From: Algoriphagus sp. A40
Lineage (GTDB): Bacteria > Bacteroidota > Bacteroidia > Cytophagales > Cyclobacteriaceae
Direction: 5' to 3'
NCBI RefSeq assembly: GCF_002002735.1
Contig: NZ_MUNY01000061.1
Span: forward strand, 123,595-187,594
Length of the DNA: 64,000 nt
In this document: piece after piece, positions 16,597-25,807 of the stretch
How positions within the stretch are numbered: the stretch's first letter is position 1
How the letters are laid out: each line of letters opens with the position of its first letter
Notes under the pieces: model-generated
What the model was told of the DNA's origin: nothing
What the model saw: the letters and a program-made list of their open reading frames with translations, nothing else
The model's database searches: none
Program-made: the position numbers and the translations under genes

Positions 16597-18192
16597 TCAA
16601 TTAGTAATCAGTTTTCGGGCAGCCAACTTATGATCGGATACCGGCTTGTGATTTTCCAAACCGATGATCTTGACATGCCCGCCACGCTCCTCATAGTCAT
16701 GCTGGAAATGGTGCAGGTTTTCCATCACCGAGTGATCGACCAACTTGGTGTTTTTCAGGTCGATAGTCACATTGAATCCGGCCGGGATTTCCTCCAGTTT
16801 AGTTTTGATTCCAAGGAAATTAGAGAAAATAGCAGCTTTGTCGATTTCCACCAGGTACTCATTTTTGTCAAAAGACACCACAGTCGGAGCTTTGAAGAAG
16901 GAGCTGATCGGAGTACCGTGAATCACGTGAAGGATCATTTTCAGGACAATACCCGCAGCGATACCAATCAACAAGTCTTCGAAAATCGTGAAAGCGATAG
17001 TCACCAGGAAGATTGCCAACTGCTCTTTTCCGATTCGGAACGTATTTACAAACTCTTTTGGATGGGCCAATTTGATACCGACAGTGATCAACATAGCCGC
17101 AAGTGCAGCATTGGGAATCAGCTCGATCACCGGTGTAGCTACCAAAACGAAAGCAAGAATAAAGAACCCGTGGAAGAAATTTGCCCAGCGGGTTTTGGCA
17201 CCATTGTTCACATTCGCAGAGCTACGGGCCACTTCCGAAATCATCGGCAATCCACCGAGCAAAGCACTTACGGTATTGCCCACACCCACGGCGATCAGAT
17301 CTTTATCGTTGTTGGATTTCCGCTTGAAAGGATCAGAAAGATCTATCGCTTTGACAGTCAGAAGTGATTCCAAAGTTCCCACCAAAGCAAACATGATGAC
17401 ATATTTGATGAATATGCCAGCCTGAGAAATCCCGGAGAAATCAGCATTGTACTTCACATTATCCACCAAATTTCCGATGTGAAGCAAGGCATAAGGAGGC
17501 TCGGTGTGCTGGAAATCCATAGCCAATTCTGAAGGAATTGCCACGATCAACACCATCAATGGAGCAGGGATTTTACCCAATTTGAAATCTTTCAAATAAG
17601 GCCAGCCCAGCATAATAGCCAAGCTATAAACCCCGATCATGGTAGCCCGAGGATCGAAATTGGCCAAGAACATTGGAATGGAAGTAATCATTTTCGCAAT
17701 GCTCATCCCTTTGTACAAGTCAGGATTTACATCCAATAAAACAGGAATCTGCTTGGCAATAATGATAATCCCGATGGCAGCCAGCATCCCGTGGATCGCT
17801 GACAGCGGAAAGATATCGGCCAACTTGCCCAATTTGAACACACCAAACAGGATCTGGACCAAACCTGCCACAACCATGGCTCCAAGGGCGAGTTTCCATC
17901 CGGTCTCCCCTCCTCCAAAGTCCGCCACCGAACCGGCAACAACTACGATCAAACCGGCAGCAGGGCCTTTGATGGTCAGGCGGGAACCTGATATAATACT
18001 AACCAGAATACCGCCGATAATAGCAGTCACCAAACCCATAATGGGCGGGAAATCGGATGCCTTGGCGATACCCAAACTCAAGGGCATGGCGAGGAGAAAT
18101 ACCACAAATCCGGCACTGGCATCAGAACCGAAATTTTCGATCAGGCCTTTCCAGCCGTCGCTTGGTGGTTGAAGTCTTGTTTCTTTTTTCAT
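16597..18192 (-). CDS. SulP-family anion transporter with STAS domain, probably bicarbonate
   Basis: A 531-residue SLC26/SulP transporter. The first part starts FGSDASAGFVVFLLAMPLSL and SRLTIKGPAAGLIVVVAG, the family hallmark for the substrate site, followed by about 10-12 further membrane segments. A cytoplasmic STAS domain follows (about 440-531, with NVTIDLKNTKLVDHSVMENL). SulP proteins carry sulfate, bicarbonate or other anions. Placement 43 bases after dabB makes bicarbonate the likeliest substrate (compare BicA). No sulfate-assimilation genes are nearby. There is a small gap to the porin gene downstream. Confidence 0.85.
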   Translation of the reverse strand: MKKETRLQPPSDGWKGLIENFGSDASAGFVVFLLAMPLSLGIAKASDFPPIMGLVTAIIGGILVSIISGSRLTIKGPAAGLIVVVAGSVADFGGGETGWKLALGAMVVAGLVQILFGVFKLGKLADIFPLSAIHGMLAAIGIIIIAKQIPVLLDVNPDLYKGMSIAKMITSIPMFLANFDPRATMIGVYSLAIMLGWPYLKDFKLGKIPAPLMVLIVAIPSELAMDFQHTEPPYALLHIGNLVDNVKYNADFSGISQAGIFIKYVIMFALVGTLESLLTVKAIDLSDPFKRKSNNDKDLIAVGVGNTVSALLGGLPMISEVARSSANVNNGAKTRWANFFHGFFILAFVLVATPVIELIPNAALAAMLITVGIKLAHPKEFVNTFRIGKEQLAIFLVTIAFTIFEDLLIGIAAGIVLKMILHVIHGTPISSFFKAPTVVSFDKNEYLVEIDKAAIFSNFLGIKTKLEEIPAGFNVTIDLKNTKLVDHSVMENLHHFQHDYEERGGHVKIIGLENHKPVSDHKLAARKLITN

Positions 18193-18235
18193 GATGAAAT
18201 ATTTTTTCAGAGGAATTATCCTCCTGAGTGAATGA

Positions 18236-20179
18236 CTAGATGGAATTTTTGAGAGTTGTGTTTTTGAAAACTTCGGATGTTTTTCCGTTTAGTTTTAAAC
18301 TGGGGGAAAGTGAATCCCCGAGAGTCAATTCGGGTTCTGGAGGCTTGCTTCCAAGGAAAAGCCTTGAGAAAATCCGAATTGCAGCAATTCCTTCCATAAC
18401 GAAAGTCAGTGCGGCAAAGAAGGCCAACAGGTACTGATCTTCATGGATATGACTGAAGAGTAGATCTTCGCCGATGAATGTTGGGGAAAGTGGAAAACCC
18501 ATCAATCCCAACACACTGAGTAGAAAAAGAAAACCAAGGAAAGGAAACCTTCGGATGTAGCCGTGGTACCCGTAGAGACCCGATTGACCGATGTTATTCT
18601 TCATCCAGGAAATCACCAGAAGTCCGGAAATCCCGAAGAAAATCACCCCGCTGAGGTACATGGCTATTTCTCCACCGGAAAAATTTTCATTTTCGGCTAT
18701 AGCCAAGACCATCCAGAAATGGTTCATCAGAAGCAAAGTCCAGGCTAGTCGTGCAGATTTCCGCTCGGTAAAGGCCTTCAACACCATCAGCAGCGCAATA
18801 AATGCGAATAGCAATGGCAACCAAGTGTGAATCTGAACCGGGATTTTGTAACCAATCACCAATAAGCCAAGACCGATCAGATAGCTGGGAACGAAGTAAA
18901 ACAGGACTGACTTGTAGCTCAGAAAATCCAGTCGGTGACCAAGCCCCTTCATCGGTCTGAATACAAACTGGTTGATAAAACGGTCCAGGTTCCACTCCTT
19001 CAGACTCCAGACGTAGAAGGATATTCTCAGGCGGCTCACTAGTCCGGATTTTTGAATCTTGGATTTTGGAACAAACCCATAAAACTGCTCCCGGATCAGG
19101 TAGCTGACTACAGAAGGGGAAACCAATAGTTGGTAGGTTCTCAGAAAAGCATTTCCGGCAAAATGGATCAATGCCAGAGCTTCCAAACCAGCGGCAACTT
19201 CAATAAACATGATCCCGATCTGAGTCAGCGAGGCGTATCCGATCTGGGTTTTGACCGAAGTCTGAACCCTAGCAATCATGGTGGAGACGATCGCAGTAAC
19301 CAAGCCCATTAATCCGATAAGGATTCGAACTGTGATCTGATTTTCCCAAAAAGGAAAAGTCCTCATCAATAAGAACACTCCTAAGTGTACTGAAAGCGAG
19401 CCGTAGAAAATGGCAGAGGAAGGTGTCGGCCCTTCCATTGCTCTGGGAAGCCAGGATGAGAAAGGGAATTGGGCGGATTTGGCGGCGGCGGCAAGCAGCA
19501 GCATCAAGGCAATAAACATCCCGATTCCCGAATGGCCAGCCAAATGTTCAGAAACAAGTTCGGCATTATTCAACTTGAGAAAGGTGATGTTTTCATGCCA
19601 AAGGTGATGGCTTGCCCACATAGCCAAAATCAAACCCACATCTCCAATCCGATAGATCGAAAACACTTTGACGGCATTTCGGGTAGGTAAGTAATTCTCC
19701 CGGTAGAAAGCCACCAAAAGGAAGGAGGACAATCCAAGAATTTCCCAACCCACAAACAGAGTTTCGAAATTTCCGGCCAGAACGGTGACATTATAGCCCA
19801 GGTAGAAGAACAAAACGGTATTGAAAAACCGCTTGTAGCCGCTTTCCCGATGCAGGTAATACCTGCTGTAAAATGTAATCAGGAAGGTCAACATTGCTCC
19901 GATTACCATATATACTGCTCCAACCCGATCAAAGAAGAAGTCAACCAAAAACTCAAAATGGTCAGTTTTATACAAAACCATCTCCTTGAGATTAATTGCC
20001 TCAAACCCATTGAAAGCCCAGAAAACCACAAATACCAAAACGCTTAACAAATTCAGCCCTGCAGTATAAAAGGCTACTCTGGACAGGGTTTTTTCCTGAT
20101 TTTCGGCCACCAGAATGCTCAAAACAAAACCGACAAGAGGTATCCCAATCATCAGTTGAATCCAAGGTGAAAGGTCCAT
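18236..20179 (-). CDS. dabB: DabB, NuoL-like membrane subunit of the DAB inorganic-carbon pump
   Basis: A 647-residue polytopic membrane protein of the NuoL/MrpA proton-antiporter family. The N-terminal block has typical NuoL sequence (FFFDRVGAVYMVIGAMLTFL; YNVTVLAGNFETLFVGWEIL with the family's conserved glutamate; SWLPRAMEGPTPSSAIFYGS). Its ATG shares one base with the dabA stop (TGATG), a strong sign of coupled translation. DabB conducts cations, probably protons, to energise DabA in converting CO2 to bicarbonate. No other complex I genes are adjacent, which favours dabB over nuoL. The length suits DabB/NuoL. Confidence 0.85.
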   Translation of the reverse strand: MDLSPWIQLMIGIPLVGFVLSILVAENQEKTLSRVAFYTAGLNLLSVLVFVVFWAFNGFEAINLKEMVLYKTDHFEFLVDFFFDRVGAVYMVIGAMLTFLITFYSRYYLHRESGYKRFFNTVLFFYLGYNVTVLAGNFETLFVGWEILGLSSFLLVAFYRENYLPTRNAVKVFSIYRIGDVGLILAMWASHHLWHENITFLKLNNAELVSEHLAGHSGIGMFIALMLLLAAAAKSAQFPFSSWLPRAMEGPTPSSAIFYGSLSVHLGVFLLMRTFPFWENQITVRILIGLMGLVTAIVSTMIARVQTSVKTQIGYASLTQIGIMFIEVAAGLEALALIHFAGNAFLRTYQLLVSPSVVSYLIREQFYGFVPKSKIQKSGLVSRLRISFYVWSLKEWNLDRFINQFVFRPMKGLGHRLDFLSYKSVLFYFVPSYLIGLGLLVIGYKIPVQIHTWLPLLFAFIALLMVLKAFTERKSARLAWTLLLMNHFWMVLAIAENENFSGGEIAMYLSGVIFFGISGLLVISWMKNNIGQSGLYGYHGYIRRFPFLGFLFLLSVLGLMGFPLSPTFIGEDLLFSHIHEDQYLLAFFAALTFVMEGIAAIRIFSRLFLGSKPPEPELTLGDSLSPSLKLNGKTSEVFKNTTLKNSI

Positions 20180-22677
20180 CAGAGTGAGTCGATTAAGTAA
20201 ACAGGAAGATTTTCTTTGGTACTCAGGAGTTTATCCTGAAGATGGTCCAGATGCTCGATGTGAGCTACTGGATGATATGGTACAAAGCCCTCGTCCTTGA
20301 ACCTTAGAAATTCCTTGGTTGAAGGTTCGATCACTACAAAATGGACCCAATAATTCTTGATCCATTCGTAGGTGGAAGGATTGGATTTGATCACATTCAT
20401 GACCACTTCCGGGTCCTGCTCTACGATCATCATCAGGCGGATTGGGTCGTGGATTTCGACCATTTGGTAAGGCAAACCAGTTCTCAAATCCCCGTCTGCA
20501 CCGTTGGCCACACCGATCAGTCCCATCACATTGTGAGGCAATTTGGTGCCTGCACCAAGCTTGTCAGGATCCATTCTGGAGAAATAATATTCCAGATTGA
20601 TTCCCCCACAAACAGGAGCAGCTGCCCCTAGGATTTTTGCAAGGGCTTTTCCTTCCGGATCTTTTCTGTAATCGTAGGAATTCAAAAAAGCCCGACGGTC
20701 AAAGAAAAGACCTTTGATGGTGGATTTTCTGGAGATGATGCAAAGTGCATTTGTCGCGTGATTGTATTCAGGCCGTGGTTCAAAAAGAGAAAATGCTCTC
20801 TTTTTCACTGCTTCATGAATTCCGTTCAAAGGCTTGTCCTTTTTAAGCGTATCAAATCTTCTGGATCGCTCCAGTGCATTGAAGTCGAGGGCTTGGGTAA
20901 ACTTGCCCTGATTTTCCTGATGAAGAGCCAAATTTTCCGGAGAAAGAATTGCCACATCGAAATACTCGATTTCATCCTTGGTGGTATCATGCAATCCCCC
21001 GAGGAACTGAGTGGATTCGGGAATCTCGATTCCACGAAAGCTCAAAATCTGACGGACTTTGGGGTGATTGGCCATCGCTGAGGCCACACGTGCATTGACA
21101 GAACCCGGTCGACCGCAGCAGGCACCGCAGTCGTAGCCTGCATAGTGCGTATTGTTTATACTCGATGCACCATGTCCGATCAGGTAAACCAGGGGAGAAA
21201 ACATTTCCAGCAAACCGATGCTTCTAAGTAAGCCTTCCACCCGATCTGCCATTTCCTCCACCTTAAAACCGACCTGGAGTCCGTTTTCCTCCAATCCCTG
21301 ATATTCAATGGTCAGTGTACCTTTGGGATCCATGTGTTTGAAAGAAGACACTTCCAAAGCAGAACTGGATGGTTTTAGGATATTTCCCACCAGTTTGAAC
21401 CCAGACCAGAAACCCAAAGTTTGGGCACTGACCCAGCCTCGTACCAGAGAATGGCTGTTTTGGTGAAAATGGGCGTCCTTGGCCAGTTTTTTATGGTTAG
21501 CGGACTCCTTAATGAGGTATTTCGGAGTGACCGGTGCAGGACACGATTTGGTATGGAACTTCCCGAACTCAGGCTGGAAATAGAATTCCACATTGAAGAA
21601 ACCCGGCGTTCCGAAGGTAGCGCATTCCGGATCGATGTATTCCAAATGTCTGCGAGTGGAACATTCCCGGTCATCAATGCAAAACAAAGCTTGGAAGCTC
21701 GGTGCTTCAGGAGACTTTGCCGTCGCTTCAACTGCTGAAATTCCGGCCAAAACTTCATCGTAATAGCTCCACTCGTAGGCTTGTTGCCAGCACTGTAGGA
21801 CCAAATCCAGTTCTTCAAAGGGGCTGTTTTCAAACAGCTCAGCTGTCCTGTAGGGGAATCGGTGTCCTATCGGGCTCCAATTTTCATCGAATTTTTGGTC
21901 GAGTGCATCGATTTCCAGAAGGCATTCAAACTTGATGACCTCCTCCAGGCAGATTTTTTTGGCATCCAAAAGCGACTCAGGCTGAGATTCAAGCACGGAA
22001 ACCATACCTGACCATCCTGGATGGGCAAATTGCTGATCAAACAAATACCAGCCATTACTATCCGGATTCCCGACCAGAATATCCAGCAGCTTTTCGAGGG
22101 ATAATTCCGGATCAAACAACAGATCCAATGCTCGTTTTCCCTTCAGAATTGAGGAATAACTTTGAGTCTGCAGGCTTTTGATCGCCTCGAGAAAGCCAGT
22201 GGTTTCGATGGGAAAAGACCAGATAGAAATCCCCTGATCCAGGTAGGCTGATAAGATCCTGAACAGAAAAGGATGTACCACCTTATCCATATTAAAGTGA
22301 TAATCACTTTTCCAGTGGGCCCTGAAGGAGCCAACTTTTGGGTTTTGATTCTCCTGATATTCTTGATCGAGTAATTTGACTACCCAATGGTTTGACTCCT
22401 GTTTTCCAAAGTGCTCTTCCAGTACATTCTTGAGAATTACACCCTTGATTTTACCTTCCCGGTAGAAGTTGCGGTAGGATTCCAAAGGCAAATATCCTTT
22501 GTACCCAACCTGGGTTTTTGCCTGCTTCAGTGCCTGATTAAAAGGCAAATGCTGAAAAGCATGCAGCGTATTATGATGGACAAAGTCCTTGAGCGGTGCC
22601 TGTGCAGGAAGAAAATGCCTTAATTCATGCAAGATTTCTTCCACACCAAAAGCATGACGCTTCGATTGATGTTTCAT
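20179..22677 (-). CDS. dabA: DabA, zinc beta-carbonic-anhydrase-like subunit (DUF2309)
   Basis: An 832-residue protein (start at 22677; an upstream ATG at 22722 would add 15 residues). The four zinc ligands known for DabA can be placed: Cys333 and Asp335 in LFCIDDRE, and His502 (LIGHGASS) with Cys517 (DCGACCG). The 15-residue spacing between His and Cys equals that of the characterised DabA of Halothiobacillus. The hallmark FVHHNTLHAFQHLPF lies near the N-terminus. With DabB it forms the energy-coupled vectorial carbonic anhydrase that traps CO2 as bicarbonate in the cytoplasm. The operon continues with dabB, SulP and a porin. Confidence 0.92.
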   Translation of the reverse strand: MKHQSKRHAFGVEEILHELRHFLPAQAPLKDFVHHNTLHAFQHLPFNQALKQAKTQVGYKGYLPLESYRNFYREGKIKGVILKNVLEEHFGKQESNHWVVKLLDQEYQENQNPKVGSFRAHWKSDYHFNMDKVVHPFLFRILSAYLDQGISIWSFPIETTGFLEAIKSLQTQSYSSILKGKRALDLLFDPELSLEKLLDILVGNPDSNGWYLFDQQFAHPGWSGMVSVLESQPESLLDAKKICLEEVIKFECLLEIDALDQKFDENWSPIGHRFPYRTAELFENSPFEELDLVLQCWQQAYEWSYYDEVLAGISAVEATAKSPEAPSFQALFCIDDRECSTRRHLEYIDPECATFGTPGFFNVEFYFQPEFGKFHTKSCPAPVTPKYLIKESANHKKLAKDAHFHQNSHSLVRGWVSAQTLGFWSGFKLVGNILKPSSSALEVSSFKHMDPKGTLTIEYQGLEENGLQVGFKVEEMADRVEGLLRSIGLLEMFSPLVYLIGHGASSINNTHYAGYDCGACCGRPGSVNARVASAMANHPKVRQILSFRGIEIPESTQFLGGLHDTTKDEIEYFDVAILSPENLALHQENQGKFTQALDFNALERSRRFDTLKKDKPLNGIHEAVKKRAFSLFEPRPEYNHATNALCIISRKSTIKGLFFDRRAFLNSYDYRKDPEGKALAKILGAAAPVCGGINLEYYFSRMDPDKLGAGTKLPHNVMGLIGVANGADGDLRTGLPYQMVEIHDPIRLMMIVEQDPEVVMNVIKSNPSTYEWIKNYWVHFVVIEPSTKEFLRFKDEGFVPYHPVAHIEHLDHLQDKLLSTKENLPVYLIDSL

Positions 22678-22766
22678 TTTGATAAGTTCTGAGTGAATGA
22701 TTTGAAATTGGCTGAAAGCCAAAAGCCGGCAGAAAGCCCGAAAATCATTGCCCTAAAGGCAAAAAA

Positions 22767-23144
22767 TCAACTCAGATGGATCTTCCAGGAATGGAAAAAA
22801 TCGTAAAGTGGAGGAAGACTTCCTCTAAGGGCTTTATTTCCAAATGTGGGATTGGAGACCAAAATGGAAACTTGCTCGGGAAAGCTAAATGAAAACAGGT
22901 CAGAAAACCCTGCAAAACTTTCACCTTCAACCTCTACCCTTTCCTCTTTTTCAAGTTTGCGGGCTAAACTGATATTTCCATAAATCCATTCTGAATTCTC
23001 GGAAATAATTTCTTGAGGTGCAGAATGTTCCTTGCAATGAATGTTTTCCTGGGATATCCCCAATTCCGAAAACTCGACAACCTGTCCCTGAAAAGACAGG
23101 GAAAGTCGTAAAAAGAGCGTAATCAGTTGGAGAGTGGAAATCAT
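22767..23144 (-). CDS. Small secreted protein of unknown function at the head of the DAB operon
   Basis: A 125-residue reading frame. The N-terminus MISTLQLITLFLRLSLSFQG looks like a signal peptide. The rest is acidic with one Cys (NIHCKEH) and no motif I recognise. It precedes dabA by 89 bases on the same strand with no terminator between, so it may be the first cistron. It could be an accessory or envelope sensor protein, or a spurious frame. Support is only its length, signal-like start and position. Confidence 0.45.
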   Translation of the reverse strand: MISTLQLITLFLRLSLSFQGQVVEFSELGISQENIHCKEHSAPQEIISENSEWIYGNISLARKLEKEERVEVEGESFAGFSDLFSFSFPEQVSILVSNPTFGNKALRGSLPPLYDFFHSWKIHLS

Positions 23145-23726
23145 TTGTATTGGTAAAACTTCGAAATCTACAGGTTTTTTACAATACTCAATAATGATTT
23201 AGAATTTTTATGAATTCAAAAACAAAAACCTTATTTGATTTAAAAAAATTCAATCAGTCTCCTAATTATCTGATTTTCATTTTGATTCAGGAAAAGTAAA
23301 AAATCAAAACCCCGGCCATAAAGACCAGGGCTTGGGTGATGTGAACAACTTTTCACTATCCTTTTAACTAAGCCAATTGGGAATTGGCCTACGACACAGA
23401 AAGGAAGACTGCATTGAAAATGTTCGAATAGGGCTTAAAAATCCCTCGCTTTTGAATCTATTTATCCAAAACTACTTTGAATAGATAACGCTTCGAAACA
23501 TGATTTTGTATGATGAATTACCAAATAAAGTATTGATAATTAAACTCATTTTACTCGTCATGCATACAAAGTTATCGAGAAACCTGGTGCCATCTATATG
23601 ATTGGAATTTTCTTGATAAATGTCAAACCGGCTTTTTTGCCGATTCTCCCGAAATGTTCTTTCTTTTTTTCAGAAAATCCAGACTTTCAAACCAAGTACC
23701 TGAATAGGTAAACCATGTGTTTTCAG
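23145..23726. other. AT-rich intergenic region upstream of the DAB operon
   Basis: About 580 bases without a convincing gene. I see no tRNA, repeat array or strong palindrome. Frames of up to about 33 codons occur (for example from 23500, plus) but show no coding character. The length suggests room for the DAB operon's promoter and regulation near its right of reading (23150-23300), but no clear -33/-7 pair was found. Confidence 0.5.
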
Positions 23727-23728
23727 AC

Positions 23729-23759
23729 AAAAAAAATACCCCGAAATAATATCGGGGTA
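23729..23759 (-). terminator. Terminator of the beta-repeat lipoprotein gene
   Basis: Arms TACCCCGA (23737-23744) and TCGGGGTA (23752-23759) with a 7-base loop are followed on the minus strand by eight T. It lies 16 bases after the stop at 23776. Confidence 0.85.
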
Positions 23760-23775
23760 CAAGGATTAATTTCAC

Positions 23776-24723
23776 TCAATTCTTAATCTCTATCCATCCA
23801 CTGGACACAGAACCTGCTATGGTGTTGGCTGCCCCGTTGTCTATTTTCAAAGATCCGGAAGAAGAACTTTGACCAACAACAACTTTACCGCTGCCCGCTT
23901 CAAAATCATAATTATAGGCTTTCAGGTTTGAAAAAGTCTGGATATCAATTCTTCCTGAGGAAGTAACCAACCGGGTTTTTGGTCCCAAACCAACACCTGA
24001 TCCAGAGATATTCCCTGAACTAACCTTAAGACTTTCGATTTCAGAGACATCACCCATATCGAGATTGCCAGAACTCATATCAACATTCAATTTTCCGGAT
24101 AGCCTTCTAACACTGATTGAACCGCTCGATGCCTCAATATCCAAATTCCCTTCCATTTGATCGATTTCCACTTTACCTGAACCAGCTTCCGCATCCACAT
24201 TACCGAGGAGGTTATATCCTTCAATTGACCCAGAACCCACTTCAAGGTTGATGGAAGGTGATTTCACCATGAAGACCTGAATATTTCCAGATCCGGAGTT
24301 GATATCCAAATTAGGGAATTCAATTCCCGAAACCACGGTTTTTCCGGAACCAGAATTGATATTCAATTCCAGGTTTTTTGGCCCAACCAGATTAATCAAG
24401 GCTCTATGATTACCGCCGCCAAGCATTCCATTTTTATCCAATTCTATGAAAAGGGTATTTCCTTCTTTTGAATACTCAATTTTGAAATTTCCGGAACGGC
24501 TTGACTCTAAAAGCCCGTCCAGCTCTACAGCGGTTTGAGCGGATTTCCCTTCATAATTGACCTCCATAAATTCAGAATTGATTTCAATTCTCTCGATCCC
24601 GGAAAATTCTTCATCGATACTTTGTACTACCTCCAATTCCCCTTCGCAGGAGCTGAAGAAAATCAGGAGGCCAAGAAGCAGGCCCAAACTTTTTACTTTG
24701 TGATTAACATTGATAATTCTCAT
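23776..24723 (-). CDS. Lipoprotein with DUF4097/DUF2807-type beta-helix repeats
   Basis: A 315-residue protein with a lipoprotein signal (lipobox FFSSC followed by EGE). The rest is a regular series of short strands ending in S-G-S-G or S-S-G turns (NINSGSGKTVV, NLDINSGSGNIQVF, LEVGSGSIEGY, VDAEAGSGKVEI, LDIEASSGSISV, and so on), about 20 residues apart. This is the putative auto-transporter adhesin head/GIN repeat pattern (DUF2807/DUF4097), forming a right-handed beta-helix on the membrane surface. The function of the family is mostly unknown. It is a single gene with its own terminator. Confidence 0.8.
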   Translation of the reverse strand: MRIINVNHKVKSLGLLLGLLIFFSSCEGELEVVQSIDEEFSGIERIEINSEFMEVNYEGKSAQTAVELDGLLESSRSGNFKIEYSKEGNTLFIELDKNGMLGGGNHRALINLVGPKNLELNINSGSGKTVVSGIEFPNLDINSGSGNIQVFMVKSPSINLEVGSGSIEGYNLLGNVDAEAGSGKVEIDQMEGNLDIEASSGSISVRRLSGKLNVDMSSGNLDMGDVSEIESLKVSSGNISGSGVGLGPKTRLVTSSGRIDIQTFSNLKAYNYDFEAGSGKVVVGQSSSSGSLKIDNGAANTIAGSVSSGWIEIKN

Positions 24724-24960
24724 AGCTGGTTTGATTAATATTTTAATGATTCTTATTTTCCAGAAGTCGTTAACGGTTGAAATTCAGGGGGAGTTAAGGA
24801 GATTAAGCTTTTCTGTGACTTATTTGATTTAGGTCAATCTCCTTATCCTCACCTTTTTAGGCTAAATTCATTCGCTTCAGCTTCAATTCCTGAGTTAAAT
24901 TCTTCTGATTTTAGCTAAGACAATTACAAGTTCCCTTACCCCTATTCCCCTTTAAAAAAA

Positions 24961-25278
24961 ATGATAGCGAATACCCCACCACCCCCTTATTATGCAGTGA
25001 TTTTCTCCAATCTCAGAACTGAAATTGACGAGGGTTATGGAGAAATGGCAGATGAAATGGTTCGCTTGGCCGAGGAACAACCTGGATATTTAGGACATGA
25101 AAGTGTACGAAGCGGGCTGGGAATCACTATTTCATATTGGGAAAATCTGGAAGCTATAAAAAATTGGAAAGCCAATTCCGATCACCTGATCGCCCAAAAG
25201 TACGGTCGGGAAAAATGGTATTCCGCTTACAAAACCCGAATAGCATTGGTGGAGAGGGACTATGGATTTGAAAAATAA
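24961..25278 (+). CDS. Antibiotic-biosynthesis-monooxygenase-fold protein
   Basis: A 105-residue ABM-domain (dimeric alpha-beta barrel) protein. Conserved features are YYAVIFSNLR, MVRLAEEQPGYLGHESVRS and the ISYWENLEAIKNWKANSDH motif with its conserved Trp. Small cytoplasmic proteins of this type are often annotated as monooxygenases or haem-degrading-like, but their reaction is seldom known. It is a monocistron, convergent with the thioesterase gene and sharing a bidirectional terminator. Confidence 0.8.
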   Translation: MIANTPPPPYYAVIFSNLRTEIDEGYGEMADEMVRLAEEQPGYLGHESVRSGLGITISYWENLEAIKNWKANSDHLIAQKYGREKWYSAYKTRIALVERDYGFEK

Positions 25279-25298
25279 AGGGGAATCACATCCCCTTT
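25277..25298. terminator. Bidirectional terminator shared by two convergent genes
   Basis: Arms AAAGGGGA (25277-25284) and TCCCCTTT (25291-25298), A-rich on the left and T-rich on the right. The hairpin overlaps the last bases of both the plus-strand ABM gene and the minus-strand thioesterase gene. Confidence 0.7.
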
Positions 25299-25804
25299 TC
25301 GATCAGTTCTTTCAATTCTTTGACCCGGTCCTTGATATTCAAATTGGAAACATCCAGATTTCCAGAAGTGGCTTTCAGAAAGTCCTTTACGGCCCCTGTA
25401 TGGTCTGTTGATTTTCCTTCGGCAAGAGTCACATACCGCATGGTAGACCAAAGCACGGTTTTCAGCTGAGTCTTAGAATCATCGGTCATGTAATATTCGA
25501 CGACGATGGTATTGTGATTATGCCAAAGAATCCGACTCATGATCCGCACCCATTCCCCTACCATCGCAGGCTTGACATAGCTGATGTTGTGATTGTAGAC
25601 CACCCAAGCAGCTTTGTACGTTTTGATCAAATCGATGATCTCCAAGCCATAAAGTTTGGGAACCTGATCTTCCCGGGCATTGAAGAAGTAATCAAAATAT
25701 TTGGCGTTGTTGAGATGCCTCAGGGGATCGCAATCCTGAAAACGGATGACTACTCTGCTTTCGGTTTCGCTGGGATAGTGCTTGTCCGGATTATATTCAA
25801 ACAT
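25286..25804 (-). CDS. Acyl-CoA thioesterase-like protein, hot-dog fold
   Basis: A 172-residue 4HBT-type protein. The hot-dog signature is RFQDCDPLRHLNNAKYFDYF, where the Asp of D-P-L-R-H-L-N-N is the usual catalytic residue. The strand NHNISYVKPAMVGEWVRIMS follows. It hydrolyses an acyl-CoA or acyl-ACP thioester in the cytoplasm; the substrate is not predictable. It is 3 bases after the pncA stop on the same strand, so it is co-transcribed with pncB and pncA. Confidence 0.85.
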   Translation of the reverse strand: MFEYNPDKHYPSETESRVVIRFQDCDPLRHLNNAKYFDYFFNAREDQVPKLYGLEIIDLIKTYKAAWVVYNHNISYVKPAMVGEWVRIMSRILWHNHNTIVVEYYMTDDSKTQLKTVLWSTMRYVTLAEGKSTDHTGAVKDFLKATSGNLDVSNLNIKDRVKELKELIEKGM

Positions 25805-25807
25805 AGC

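Noticed and set aside
18236..20179. Subunit L of respiratory complex I
   Set aside because: No other nuo genes are adjacent and the gene is coupled to dabA.
23500..23601. A 33-codon plus-strand frame in the gap before the DAB operon
   Set aside because: It has no coding character and the region is AT-rich throughout.
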